Positions 12,143 to 25,400 of a DNA stretch of 63,462 nucleotides are shown here, in pieces (the stretch's first letter is position 1; each line of letters begins with the position of its first letter). This stretch comes from Ectocarpus siliculosus. Taxonomy: Eukaryota > Sar > Phaeophyceae > Ectocarpales > Ectocarpaceae. The stretch spans positions 472,606 through 536,067 of the forward strand of contig FN649744.1 of the NCBI GenBank assembly GCA_000310025.1. Direction: 5' to 3'. The position numbers and the translations under genes are program-made. The notes beneath the pieces are model-generated. The model was not told where the DNA came from and did no database searches. It was given only the letters and a program-made list of their open reading frames with translations.

Positions 12143-12940
12143 GGCACGTGTTTGTTTTGTTGCGGCTGTTCTCTGTCAGCCTTGACGAGGGTGTCCCCGG
12201 CCGAAGCATCAGAGGGTAAGATTGTGAGGCGCTCAGGGCTGAAAGAGCTACAGTTTTCGGCTACGCGTGTACTTTCATATGACGGTTGAAGAATGCCGCC
12301 GAGATACCGCAGTGAAGCTATTCCATTTCATTCACGAGCAGCGGTAAGTCGGTGTACCGGCGTCTTCTCTCATTTGGTTCCAGCTGCGTTGCTGTCACAT
12401 GCTCGGGGTATGACGGTGATGCCACCCACGTCCTCGTTGCCACGCCCTCCTGAGTTCTTCGCTCCCCCTGCATCCCCTGGCTTTCCCTATCGACGTTCTC
12501 TCTGGAACAGGGTTTTCAACCCGTCAACACGTTGTTGACATTGGTTCAGAACGCCACGTCGTAGGCAAGAGCAGTTTGATGACAATTACGGTAGCCTTGA
12601 TCGTGTGACCCTTTTCCTTGTGCCTTTCCAAGCCCTCGTGCTCTCTTCTGCTAGCTCTCGTTGACCTTTCTTCAGATCCTGCGGGGATATTTCGAGAGTC
12701 CCGTCGTTTCTCGCTATTCTTCTGGATATGTCCACCCAACCTCCACTTCGGCATACCCTTCGTGAGCATCGCGGACACACAGCGCACCTTTGCCTTATCT
12801 ACACCTGAAAGAGACTTGCAGATTTCCTCGGCCCTGCGAACAAGACACGATCTCCACAACAATACTGAACCGCTTATTTCCTTTTCGGCGGCTTAAAACC
12901 CGACTCGTGCTCATTAAGCTCACTGTGCTGCCTGCGCTCC
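12143..12940. other. Region upstream of the sulfotransferase with two weak exon candidates
   Basis: Plus strand 12279-12343 reads MTVEECRRDTAVKLFHFIHE and ends in a near-perfect donor (GCG|GTAAGT). Linked to a plausible acceptor at about 12383 it reaches a stop after some 22 more codons, so only a 44-residue product follows. Minus strand about 12850-12524 has an open frame after an acceptor-like TTGTTCGCAG, rich in K, R and E. Neither could be extended into a gene. The sulfotransferase promoter must lie within the right part of this stretch. Confidence 0.2.
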
Positions 12941-13392
12941 ATGACTCATAGCTTCCTTGGGAATATTCTCCGTTTATGCCCTTACTTCGCTGCCATCCCG
13001 TCTATTTCCGCTTTTGTGCGTGATTTCGGCACGTTTGATTCCAGGTTAGCAATCTTGGCCTTGGTGGGCATCGTTCTCGTAACCCGGTTGGTCATACATT
13101 TCAAGAGCGGCAGCATACCAGAACAGATTGATGATGTCGTGCGACCGACCTGTGTTGTCGAAACGGGGGCGGTCGACATCGCGTCTTCTGAACCAGATCC
13201 AAAACACCTAGAAGCCCCTTCCTCCATTGCGGGTGTACAGACCGGGCTAGAAGACGAAGACGAAGGGGAGGGAGAATCTGCACCGGCGTTGCCCAAGGAC
13301 ACACCGCCGATTTGGAAGACAACGTCAGTACACGTGCCGAAGGCCACCCATGACCCCGTCCCTTATAAGGACAACCCGGGAGAAGAAGAGGG

Positions 13393-13438
<46 letters not shown>

Positions 13439-14329
13439 GCAACAGAAACAGCAGAAGCAGCAGCAGCGGCGGCGGCGGCAGCAACAGCAGCAGCTGCAGA
13501 CGACGACGATTCGTGTTGGATATTCATGCATATGGACAAGAGCGGCGCTTCAGGGGCTCGGCGTGTCGCCACGGAGCAGTGGCGGAAGGATGAGCTCGTG
13601 TTCGACACTGTCCAGTGGCGCCGGGGTGACGGCTTTGCGGCGGACGTCATGGCTTCTCGCTGGAAACTCCTGCATGGAGGCTGCGTGGAGAGCCTTCGGA
13701 ACCATAAGGGACGGTCGTGCAAGTGGATCACCATCTTCAGGCACCCGATCGCGCGTCTTTTATCCGCGTATGACCATTGCCTGGGGGCCCCCAAGGACCC
13801 CGTTTGCCCACCCACCGAATCGACGGGGTTGGCAGCATTTGCGGAACTCTGGGGTAACTTTGCCATGAGACAATTCGCGCTGGCGGCCGTATCACCGTCC
13901 GCAGTGAAGGAATGGGCAGCGCAAAGGCAAGCACGAACGGGTACGTCCATGTGGTACCTTGTCAAGGAGTACCTGGCTCGGGGAGGGATAGCTGAAGACG
14001 AGGTGCTCGGGAGCAAGCTGGAGCCTGTGAAGGGGCTGCTTAGCACGCAGTACGCTGCTGTCGGCATAGCCCAGGAGCTGAAAACGACGATGGTTCTGTT
14101 TAGCAAGGCGCTATCTATGGAAGGTCTGGACTGGTCGTCCTCGTGGGCGACACTCGGCATCAACGAGGAAGACAAACAAGATTCAGAGTACGACATAACT
14201 GAATCCGAACCATTTCGCCAGGCTCTGGAGAATCCTAGAATTGTTTCTGCCCTACGGTTGGATATGTCTCTCTACGAGCATGCCGTGCACGTATTCAAGG
14301 ATCAAGTTGCCCAATTTGGAATTGAGTAA
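12941..14329 (+). CDS. Type II membrane sulfotransferase with alanine tract, single exon
   Basis: 462 residues without an intron. After a short cytoplasmic tail comes a hydrophobic signal anchor at residues 36-54, then an acidic, low-complexity stem, an alanine tract (about 152-186) and the catalytic domain. The 5'-phosphosulfate loop is WIFMHMDKSGASG (about 193-205, Lys200), with Asp where carbohydrate sulfotransferases usually have Pro. The 3'-phosphate motif is FRHPIARLLSAY (Arg267, Ser275). The family transfers sulfate from PAPS to sugar hydroxyls in the Golgi. In a brown alga a fucan-type substrate would fit, but that is inference. The start is the first ATG, and it gives the membrane anchor. 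The C-terminus ends cleanly at TAA. Sulfotransferase assignment is firm; substrate unknown. Confidence 0.85.
13394..13498 (+). repeat. GCA/GCG trinucleotide tract coding for polyalanine
   Basis: An imperfect run of GCA, GCG and related codons reads as alanine (broken by TETAE and T) in the sulfotransferase frame, and would read as glutamine in the next frame. It separates the stem from the catalytic domain, a position where length change should be tolerated. Confidence 0.9.
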
Positions 14330-16466
14330 GGATGACTGGCTACTGCAGGCCGTAGGTTCGATACCATGGTTGTTTTCGAGAAGTGCTGGAACCAACGTTG
14401 CACCTACGCAACCGGCCGCAATCAGATTTTAGTGCTGTACCTGGAAGGGCTTAGACCTGTAAAGGGAGGGGCGGTGCATGACCCCATCCATATTATAGTA
14501 GCCGCAAAAGTTCGCTTGTTTCGAATGTCTTGTCTTGCTTGCGAACGTCCTAAGCCCGGATGCATGCATACGGGGTTTGTTTTATGCCCACACTTGACGC
14601 TGTTTTGTGTCGAGGGATGCACAGCACATGCCACACCTACGATAACATATGTATGCAAGGTAAGCCCCTGCAGCAGTAGCGATTTGTTTTTTGTTGGGTA
14701 TTGCGCTTGGCGGTAGTATTTGCGGAAGGTAGTGTTGGAGATTATTTGAATCCTGTTATTTTGACGTCTCTAGTTCTAATTATTATTATTTTCATTATGT
14801 TTTGGAGTATTAGTGAACCGGGCGCCGAAGGCAGGGCTCGAGCGGTTGTAGAACGTGTTTTGTTGTGTTTAGGGAAAGGTCCGTACCAACGCGTCCCGTG
14901 GCACTGGCCCGCCACATTGGATATCGTTTGTGAGGACGGATACCCGCCTCTTCCCACAGCATGCTTAATAGATCCCCGATTTCCTTTCATTTCCTCAGCC
15001 TTTCTGTTTGCACACTTGAGATAGTGTTCGTCGGCTCCTTCTCTCCCGAGTCTGTAGCCGCCTTGCACTTCTGCTTGGGGCACCGTGCTCTGTAGCTTCC
15101 TTTCGCATTGGTCTTCTGGTTGTAGTTTCGGCCTCTGGTCGATCCTTTGGGGTGTTTAGATGTCAGCGTCGGAGTTGCAGCGCCCCTCCCAGCTTTTTTC
15201 CCTTTTGCGGGCCATAGACTATGTGTTTGGGGATTCTTAGTCGTAACGTACAGTCTTGTAGCATTTGTGGCGTGAGGTTGTATCTGTTGTTCCGATTCTC
15301 GCGCAATTAATTATGAATTATTAATCGTGTTTGATTGCAGAACGCGCCACCACGTAGGAACCGCTTATTTTGGGTGAGGCTCGACGCTTGTTGTTGGCAC
15401 ATGTTCCTTGCTCCACGTTCTTATTATTTTGGGCAAGCATCCACCTGGGATAAACGGGGTTCTTGTTCGACGCCGATTGCCCCATGCAGAGGATGCAGGT
15501 CTTCCTGGGCAGATTTCAACGCGAGACTACAGTACATTTAGAAAAATACAAGAGCGTATCGCCCCCCCCCCCCATCTTGCCACTTTTCCTCGCCTTCGGC
15601 TTTTTTTGCTGCGTCGACGTCTGACTATACCACCACCGTAATTTCGCTCTTTTTTCCACCACCAGGAACAGAAGCGAGAGAAAACCTCACTTTCCACGAA
15701 AACCTCACTTACACCGGATTCGAACCACTTATCCTAGTCGCTAGAAGGTTGCGAGGACACCATAACTACTACTACATACAATATATACTGGGGGCGACTG
15801 CCAAAATGATGCGAAACAAGGAGAGATCAGCTTGCCAATGGGTCTCGCGAACATCCACCAACCAACCATCTTGTAACAACAATAAATACCGCGGGGCCCC
15901 CTCGATAACGCCGCTGTATGTGCCCGGCGCATCGACCGGCGCTATTCAACGTACAGAACGACTTGGCGATTCAGTCTGTGCCTGGCAAGTTCGCCGGCGG
16001 CGCTATTCAGGGCCACCGGCGGCGCTAATCAACCGGCGTTCGTTCGTTGTCGACGCGCCCCCCGATGCATACAGGGAGCAGGGTCCGATAGGTCGGCATC
16101 ACCTTACATTTGTATCTGCCTCGCCCTCTTTCTGTTAACAACAATACGAATGGAGACGCAAAAATAAAAATATAGAAGAGGCAACAACGTTACGTTTTCG
16201 AACACGCTAGATTGTACACGCTACACATCCGTTTTTGCCAATAATCACTCGCTCGCAAAGAGATCGCAAAAATCGCAAAAAAAATAAAAAAATGAAATGG
16301 GGGGTCGGCAGCCTCTTCTTCTTGCGATGAAGGTATGGGTACGTACGGTAGTGTCAATTACTCACGGAACCTCTCGTTGTCCCGCTCTTCCCCCCGCTGG
16401 GCTGCCTGCTCGCCTGCATGGCATGCTCAGTTGACACCCATCCCCAGAGCGGAGGCTGTCGTTTGC
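14330..16466. other. Intergenic region, no gene found
   Basis: This 2.1-kb stretch lies between the sulfotransferase stop and the ABC1 kinase start. It contains a run of 12 C at 15562-15573, repeated CCGGCG-CTATTCA-like words at about 15935-16040, and an A-rich patch at about 16260-16295. A GGATTCGAACC word near 15717 was examined as a tRNA T-arm and rejected. The kinase promoter presumably lies at its right end. Confidence 0.5.
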
Positions 16467-19400
16467 ATGAAACAGGCGACGGAAGCAACGAGGAGGGGCT
16501 GGATTCTACTTCTGTTGGTCCTAACCGCGCGTTGCCAGGCTTGCGAGGCTGGCTCGGCAGCGGGGGCTACCAGCTGGCGAAAGAGGGGGGTGCTAAATAC
16601 CGCATCGTGTGCTAGCGATGGAAGGCACAGCAGCCGATGCTGCCGAATAGATGAAGCTGCCAGGAGTGTTCTTGGGCTGCGAGGAGGCTCGGGAGCGAGC
16701 ATTGGAGGAGGCACCAGTGCACCAAGAGGTGTGGCACATGACGGACATGGTAACATGATCGCACGATATTGTACCTGCAACAAGCGGTAGCATATTGAAC
16801 AGCAGGAGGGCGAGGTAACACTGACCGGACCTCCAGTGATGCGACTGCCCGTATCATATGCATGTACTGTACACGGCTGTAGCACACAACAGTGAGAGAG
16901 AGTACCTGCCGCGTTATGCCCTGTTCAGGAGAAGGAAAATTACAGGTCGGGTGCGTGTTCTGGGCACCTCATCTGTATCCAGCACAGGTCCAGCAGTATC
17001 TCCGCCGTGCCCCTGCGTCCTGTAAGCAGTCTTCTCTCTGGCAAGATGTACCGTATATGACACAAGATAACACACCCCCTTGGCCGATTTTCAAAGCTCG
17101 ATTTCTCAACAGCAGGAAGAGTCACGGCGCCGAAAACGGCAGCGTTGGAATCGTCTCGTCGAGAAATTTTCGAAAATGTATCGTTTTGTTTGTGCATCCT
17201 CTTCGTCGTGGAGTAATCGAGCTTTGGAAATCGGTCCAGGGGGTGTGTTATCTTGTGTCATATACGGTATGCATACTGCTGTAGACTATTCCATTTTCAA
17301 CCAAGGGGCGATTCTTGGCCGCGCCTCTCTGATTTCTTATTTCGTACCATATTACGTCTGTTTCTCGTGCTTCGACGTACCACGTATATGTATGCAGCTG
17401 CTTGCATTCAACTCCAACGCTTGTTTTTGTCGTTCACGCTTTTACATGTGACATGGCATCTGTAATGCAACATGTTTGCGCTACACCCTTCTATTTCTTC
17501 TACACGGAGAAGCGGCGGGACGCTGTATCTGGACCTTGGGTGCTATGGTTGGCTGTACCCTTTTTTGGCATCAACCTCTGACGGCGGAAACTCGTTTCTT
17601 TGGCCCGACTGTGCAAGAGAAGGAGGAGTCCTACTGGATAGCGGTTGAAAAGTGCCCACAGCACGAAACAGCAAGAACAACCCCAGGCAAAACATAGTAC
17701 CGTCTTACCTTTCAAAACTGGTGCAAACAACAGCAACAACCAACCTCTACCATCTGCATGCGTTTTCGGAAGAAGGCGGCCGTCTGCACGGCGGAGACGC
17801 CGACCTCAGCGCTGGCGGTAATGTTAGTCCTGATGGAGTGAAGGAGAACCAAGAGCACAAGGGTGGACTGGTAGAAGAGGCGGAATGGCTTGACCGCGCC
17901 GAGTCAGGCGTGCAACCCAAAACTGCCCCCGGTAAGAGAGAATGTTATTCCGCGTGCGGACGTTTCCCGTGTATCCTCAGTTGTGTCGTGGTGATGGGGA
18001 CTACGACAAAGTGTCAGCCGCAGAGCCTTGCATCATTGTTTGGAAGGCGAACGTTGCGCTACGAGCACGTCCTACCTAGGTTTTGATTCGATTTCCAGTC
18101 GATTGAAGTCATGGTCTGTAGACCCTACCTTTCTTCGGCTAGTCAACCCGATGTTTTCACTACGCCATGCCCTGTCGCAAGCTGGGTTCGCGGGTTGGTG
18201 GATTTCTAACCCGAGTATCGCCAAGAAGACTGGGCGAGTGGGAGTATAGGCATGGGCAACTGTTAATTTGGTAGTGAAGGGATATGTTGAACATACCAGC
18301 TGTACTCTCGACGCCGTCCCGTTAGCTCCCCCGCGTCAAGGGTGTGAATTGCTTGCTGAAAATGCAGACCTTACCCGGCTCTCTTTCGTGAAGGTTTCTT
18401 TATGTTTGCACTGCTATGCCGCAGGGCATTCGTGTGGTACCACTTGCCTGGCGCCCCCCGTCCGGGTTGGCACTAACGTGTGCGGTGCCTCCTTTTCTTT
18501 TGCAATATTTCTGCGCTGGTCGGTAGAGGTAGGAGTGTTACACCCGATGCCTAAATCGAAAGCGCACGTACTTTCAACATCGTAGGATAACTGAGCGCCT
18601 CCCAGAGACCGTACCCTAGCTTGGTTCCCCAACCAAACCTAACATAAAATCGAACGAGCCCGGCTAGAACGAGGAGTGATCGAAGATGTTGAGGCTAACA
18701 ACGACCGTTACCCATCCATGACGCACGTATCCGCATGAAGCGTACCAGCTGGTGTTGCGGGGTGGCTTCTTGCTGCTGGTGTTTCTCTTCCCCCTGCTGA
18801 GCGCGGGCCTTGCCTATCTCTCCTCTTGGTTCAGAGAAAAGGTGCGTGACTTTGCATTCTTTGAGGCGTTGTTTTGTACTCCTCCCTGCGGTTGCTACCT
18901 GCTTTCGATTAATCCAACTGTTGGGTACTGCTGTAGTTCGATCTGTTTTCATGGATTCCATCCCTTGAGCCCCACCCTGAAGCGGTTGTGCCGTCTGTGG
19001 TTGTGAACGCCTTGCGTGCAGTCCGTCACAACAAGAAGACTAGCTTCCAGAATTCCAGTTGCGGGTAGGATTTTTTTTCTTCGGACGGGTGGACTCCGAG
19101 CGGACGAGGTCTTGGAGTAGGTACTATTGGCCGTGAAGTTCGGATAACCGAATACGCCTTTGGGAAGCTTGTGTTCGGCCTGGTCGCATGTGAGTGTTCA
19201 AGTGCGAAGCCTGGACGATACGCGAGTAGAGGGCAGCTGCCAGTCCCACCTCATGCAACCTCTACGCGAAGAACAGGCCTACTGCAACAGCCGTGCGCGT
19301 TTGTATTGGCAGCCCCCTTTCGCACGCGGTTGTTGTGACAATGTTATTGTCCCAAAACATGTGGGCCTTTAGGAAAGACATGTCAAGCGGATGAACAAAT

Positions 19401-22400
19401 TCAGAGGAGGAAATACCATCGAAATCGGTAGGTATGCGACGCACATCTCTCAACTGTACCTTACAGCATACTTCAAGCCTGGAAACCATAATATCGACGA
19501 AAGGCACTGCTAGTACTGTCATGGTGTCTGCATTCAAACCCTTTTGTACTCGTTTTACTGCAACAATGCATCGCCTGCGCGCCCGGTTGTATGACGATTC
19601 GTTCCGTTTCTTCGCGTAGTGGTGAAGTAGACGGCCGTGGCCTATACTTGGCGAGAACGCACGACGCGACAAGTTCGGTAGTGGTAACCGATTGTTGGTC
19701 CAGTAGGTGTGCTTTTGTGGGCATTCGCGTCGAGGGGCTATTCGGAGCATTTTTACTTTCGCCGTTGTCTCAGACAACAAGACACGAAAATCGATGCAAA
19801 CCCGTCTCACGGCACAAAGCATTCCACAAATCGATCACAGCACTCAATCCGAAGGGCCGTGTGTTTTGTTGGTAAGTAAGCTTGGGAGCTTCATAGTGAG
19901 GTTCATGAACAAATGAACGCCAACGCGGTTACGTACCAGGCTTGGTCCAGACTAGCCTAGCAACAGCTGCTGAGTGCCGGTGGAATGCCATGCTGCAGCT
20001 AGGTACCGTCGCTCAACCATATGTCACCGAACGCCGAAACACCCCATGACGAACAGGTATGGTACCGAGCTTTGACATATTCCATCGGGAAGAGCGGCAC
20101 GGCTTTCATCAAGTGGGGCCAGTGGAGCAGCACACGGCCGGACATGTTCCCTGAGGGGCTGTGCGAATCGTTGTCCGTGCTTCACAAGGGAGCCCCCTCC
20201 CACAAGCTCGCCCACACCAAGGTCTGGTGAACCCCTCAACAAATGTTCTGATCGTCCTTTGCGGTTGGCTCTGAAATCACGCTAGGTCGACCGTGAAGAC
20301 ACGCTCGTAAGCGTTGCCCTTGACTACCTAAGCCGTTGCATCTCACCCCTTCCGCTCAGGCAGAGTGAACTGATTCGCAAGCCAAGCGTTTGCTGGTATT
20401 GTTGAACCGGAGCGTATGTACAGTGCACTGGACTGTAGTGGCCCCGTCTCCGGTATTCAAGTGCTCAACATCATGACAGGTTGTTTTGTGACGTGGGGCC
20501 TATAGAGGATTCCCACGCGTACGTACACGATTGCTCGGAGTGTGTTTCTTTGCTTGCGATACTTTGTCCAAGCAACGTTTTTGGTCGTGTGGTTCTCGTA
20601 CCCGTTGGACTTGCCCGGATTGGCGACTTTTGACGTCAAATGTTGGTGTTGTGTCGCTGTAGTCTCCTTTGCGCTGCTGGAGTGTAGCCATACCTTGCAG
20701 CGACTCTGTTTTTTTGCGCTCATACGGACCGCCACGGGACGAGTAAACTTCCGACTGCCCTGTCGCGGACCATGCTGAATCCTAGCTGGTCTTGCCCTTG
20801 TTGCGATGCTGCTGCCGTGCTTGTATCATCTATGCATACGCAATCCAAACCCTGCTTGTCGAAACATCTCGACTGTCGGGTGCCTTCTTTCATGATACCG
20901 ACCCCATCGGATGCTACCCATCCCCCAGAAACTGGTGGAGCGAGCGTACGGCGGCCGGCCGATATCTGAGGTGAGTGCGGCCAAGGAGACGAGGGTTTTC
21001 CCCGTCGTTGCTGCTGCTGGCGAATTCTTTTGTGTGTGTGTTCGTGCGTGTAAGGCAGGAGGGTGAAAACACGAGAAAACATAGGGTTAGGAGGTTAGGG
21101 TTTAGCTTCAGGGTTGGTGTTAGGGTTGTATAGCCCAACGTCTCACCGGAGGACGTCAAGACCAAGACGTTCGATTTCTTACCTCAAGCTCGACACCTGT
21201 CGCTAAACCCTGTCACCAACGCGCTGTGCTGTAGCTACACAATTTGGGGAATTAGAAGGACAGAACGTCATGGGCGCGTTTTGCGCGACATGTGGTTGGT
21301 ACGTGATTGTTTTTTCTACGGTGTGTTGGCTAACCTTTGGGGCTATGCTTTGATACCGTGGGCGAATCGTGTACCGGCTCCAACGTTTGTGCCCCCCTCA
21401 AACCGCTGTGTCCGCTGGGTGCCGTCATTCGATATCACGGCACGTCGCGGTACGACATCACCCGGGGGAAACAAAAGGTGTTCGCGTGGTTCGAGTCGAA
21501 GCCGATCGCAAGCGGGAGTATTGCACAGATTCACAAGGCCATCTTGAATGGGGAAGTGGTCGCCGTCAAGGTGCGTTTTGTGACCGAATCGGTATTCCAA
21601 TCGTGTATGTGCGCTGTCGGAAGATTCCCCGGCTCATGCAGTGACTGGCGCTCTTTCGGAACAATTTGGTTCTCGCAGTCTTAGCACGTGGACGCTCTGT
21701 AATTGCGCCTGCCGGCGTGTCGCGGTGTGACGATTTGACGACGAAAACTCGCCGTGGTCCAGGTGCGACACCCCATGGTCAAGGAGCGCATGTTCCTTGA
21801 CTTCCTCTTGATGAAGAAGATCGCATCCTTCGCAGATCGGAACCCCTCCCTTAAGTGGATGAACCTGGGCCCCAGCATGGAACAGTTCTCCAACACCATG
21901 TCGGCGCAGGTGGGATGTGTTTCCCTCTGACCGTGCGATGACTGTGCCGTGACCTGTGTCTAACCCTAGGCTGCGAATTTAGCCCACATAACCCTACGTG
22001 CGACATTAGCGTACTTTTGGGGGTCGCCGGGTGTCCCGGATACGGCAGTATTTTTTTTTGTTGACGTAAACTAGGAATGTGTGTGTGCGGGCCTTTTCGC
22101 GGTGCTGAAGTTGACATGCCCTGCCGGGCCACATATAGACTAGACAGGAAAAGTTTCAGACATGGTGGGAGCAAGGCCGAAGGAAAAGCGAGGCCTACGT
22201 TGCCTTCACGGTCAGGATTTCGATAGCAACGCATCGTTGCTGCTTCCGTGTCACCGAACGAAAGGATTATCATCCAAGGGTATCACGCAGCGCAAGGGGC
22301 TTAATTGCGCCGTCTTTTTGTGTGAACCAGGTTTCGATCTCGCACACGATGTAGGCCGCCGCCTCGAGTAGAGAAAGCAGGGACAAGTAGATGTGCCGTC

Positions 22401-25400
22401 GGGTATCGTTTGTGGTGAAGAACGTATGGATGCTGGCTGATGTGACTTCGTTGGTAAACAACGTATTTCCTTGAGATAGGGGCGTAGAGAATCAGCGTAC
22501 GTCTAGCGGGGAAGCGGCCTCACGCGCCCCCCCTACAACCACCGGTCAACGCAGACCTTACACACACGTCTCTGCAGCCTACACAGCCCAACATCGCCAT
22601 AAAACAAGCACGCCGTCGGTCTGTACGAATGCCTCGGTGGTAGGGTGGTTTCACGTCGCTATTTGTCGGTGTGCATTAAAGAGCCCGAACGGCCGACCTC
22701 TAAATAGAACTTCAACTGGTCCAACCTCTGTGTAATTAACCGGGTAGCCGTAATTTAACCCCGTTACACTGCACGTACGATACTTCCGAAGATGTTCTGC
22801 GTTCAGACCGGGAATGGTTATCTCCGGGAATGGGTATCTCGCTTTTCTGGCAGAGTCGATGCTGTCGAACCCCATGCGACCGCCACCACCACCACCACCA
22901 CCAGCGCAATACGATGTTCTGCCATTGCCAAACAGTCTTGTCGTTTCTTCTGGCAAGCTCCCCATTGGTTACCTAAATAGTCGAAATGTTATGTTCTATG
23001 TTGCGGCGGAACAGACGGACCTGGTGCTAGAGGCGAAGTACCTCAACGAGTTCAACTTGAACTTTAACGGTGAAGCATGGTCGGACTGTGCCTTCCCCAC
23101 CGTAATCCACTGTGTCGAAGACGTTCTGGTGAGCGGAGCATTCGGAGGAGGAGCCCTTTGCCTTGACTTTCGCTTCTTGTTTATCCTTGTTTGGCTCTGT
23201 TCGCTTACGCTGTCGGGTAGTGTCACGTACGTCAATTCTCCGTCGATTCCGGAGTTATGATGCACACAAGGTGTATTGTTTGGTCATCTACATTTGTTGC
23301 AGTCCTGACGAAATCACGGTCTCCTTTCGCTTGAATTTACACAACCGGCTGTTGCCACGTCAACCGATCTATCCGATCTATCTGCGTGCAGAACCGTAGT
23401 CAGAGTTTCTCATTCTGCGCCAGAGCGTTTTTTTTTTCAATTTTCCACCGTTCTTATCCTCTTTCTCTATCAGGTGGAGACGTTCGAAGAGGGCATCGTC
23501 GTTGCGGAGTACGCCAAGCTGTTTGCGAAAACCTCGCGTGATAAAAACGTGGGGTTGTGGGAGAGGGGATTGACTAAGCTCCTGGGCAGGCCAAGTCGGC
23601 AGCGGGAGGTGATTTGATGCACCTAACCTGTTGTTGTAGTCTTTGTTGAAGTTGTGGTACAACTACCTGGTGATGCAAGCATGAGCCACGACCTCTGAAA
23701 ATCACAACCTAGGCGGCAGTCTCAAGGTGTTGAAGGAGGAGCACAGTACAGCAGCACAGCAGTAGATGGGAAGAGGGTACATTTCTCTACACGTGAGGAA
23801 AGCTTACGTGCTACAGCTGCCACGTTTTGTTTCGGTGATCACGGGCGAAACTCGCACGGAAGGTTGCTTGCTCTTGTTGTGTAACTGTGACCGATAATAT
23901 ACCTCTAACAGGCTGCCAGTCTTTCGATGACCGGCAAGCATTGTAGGGTCACCTGCAGGCTATTTTGCCCTCGACTTCGTTGCAGCTGATGCCGGTCCTT
24001 GTCCCGTGCGATCTTGGTGATTTCTGTCGTAGCTGTTCGACGCCATCTTCACATTAAGGTCTCCACGCAGCTCGTGTGCAGTATCCCGCACGCATCCCTG
24101 CGACTGACACACGAAGTTCAATGTCACAGGCGTTTGCAGAGTTGGAGCGCTGGCGGTGCCAGACTCAGCACAACCGCTTCAAGCATCAAGCATCAAGCAT
24201 GCATGCGCCGTACCCTTGCTTCCCCTGGTTGTCTTTCGATGCCACGCTTGCTGCGCTGCATGGCCTTGATCGAACTATGTTTGTCGTTTGTATATTTTAA
24301 TTGCGGTTTGCTGTACGTGTTGCATCCGCCGCGGCAGAACTCGTTGGAGGGAGAGAAACCGGATCCTGCCCTTGGGCATTTCATTGTTACCCGCGGGGAG
24401 GACATGTGGCTCAAGATGGTGCTCAACGACGGCTTGCTCCACGCCGATTTGCATCCGGTACGCACTGCTGTAGCGCGTGTGTTGCAACCCAGCCTTGTGT
24501 TGACAGAGTCGTCCTAGACGTGTTGGTGTGTCCACCACACGGCAATCTTGCCGCATCTCAGCGGCCGCGCCAGCTTGTGGTTGTCATCGCCATCGACATG
24601 CGATCCAAACGTCAACTCGAACGTTGCCTCAACCACCCGATGTTGGACTTTCGTATTTCATGTCGCTTCGACGTCAATCACCATCGCCATCGCCGTCATC
24701 ATTCTCTTGATCGCGATCATCGTCGCTGCCGCGATCGTCGCCATCGCCATCTGTCGATCATGATGGGCACGGGCAGGGCAACATTCTCGTACATGCCCCG
24801 AAGGTGATGTGTTTTGCTGCTGATGAGGCCGCCGTTTTTTCTGCGCTAGTGTTGTCGGCATCTTCGCGCGTTTGACTGGTTCATCCCATCTCGTTGCGTC
24901 TTGCTAGTCCATTCGTGAAGGCAGTTAGTAGCGGGAGGAGTGCCGCAGGGCGCTCTGTGTTTGGCCCGCGGGTTGACAAGTTTGTCGCGAGAAATTTTTA
25001 ACCCTGGGATTGTTGAACGAGGGGGGATCGTTTATTCAACAGCCGTAATAGGGTAGAACTCGCCCAGGGGCGTTCAACGTATTTTCAGCCTTCCGTCCTT
25101 CTTGTTGGGGGAGACTGGGCGTGTTGGGAGAGACTGGGGAAGCGAGGTTGTCGCAACTTTCTTCCTTGTCCTCATTCTGTCCTTTATCCAAATGTCCCTC
25201 GGGGCTGACGTGAACCTCGGCACCCGCAGGTGGGCATGTGTGTTCCTACTTCCACCCACCGTCTTGTGGTCATAGCCGCCTTAGCGGTATTCAGACAGAC
25301 TACGGTTTTCCGAGGCAGACGTGTGTTCGATATCTCTGGGAAATAGTCGCAGAACACACGCAGACATTGGATGTTTCACATGGTTGCGAGTGACGTACGA

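Noticed and set aside
13350-13868. Open frame with a polyglutamine run
   Set aside because: It is the shifted frame of the GCA tract inside the sulfotransferase, whose own frame carries the family motifs on both sides.
15700-15770. Minus-strand tRNA suggested by a GGTTCGAATCC-like T-arm
   Set aside because: The T-stem does not pair beyond two or three bases, and no acceptor stem, D-arm or anticodon arm could be fitted.
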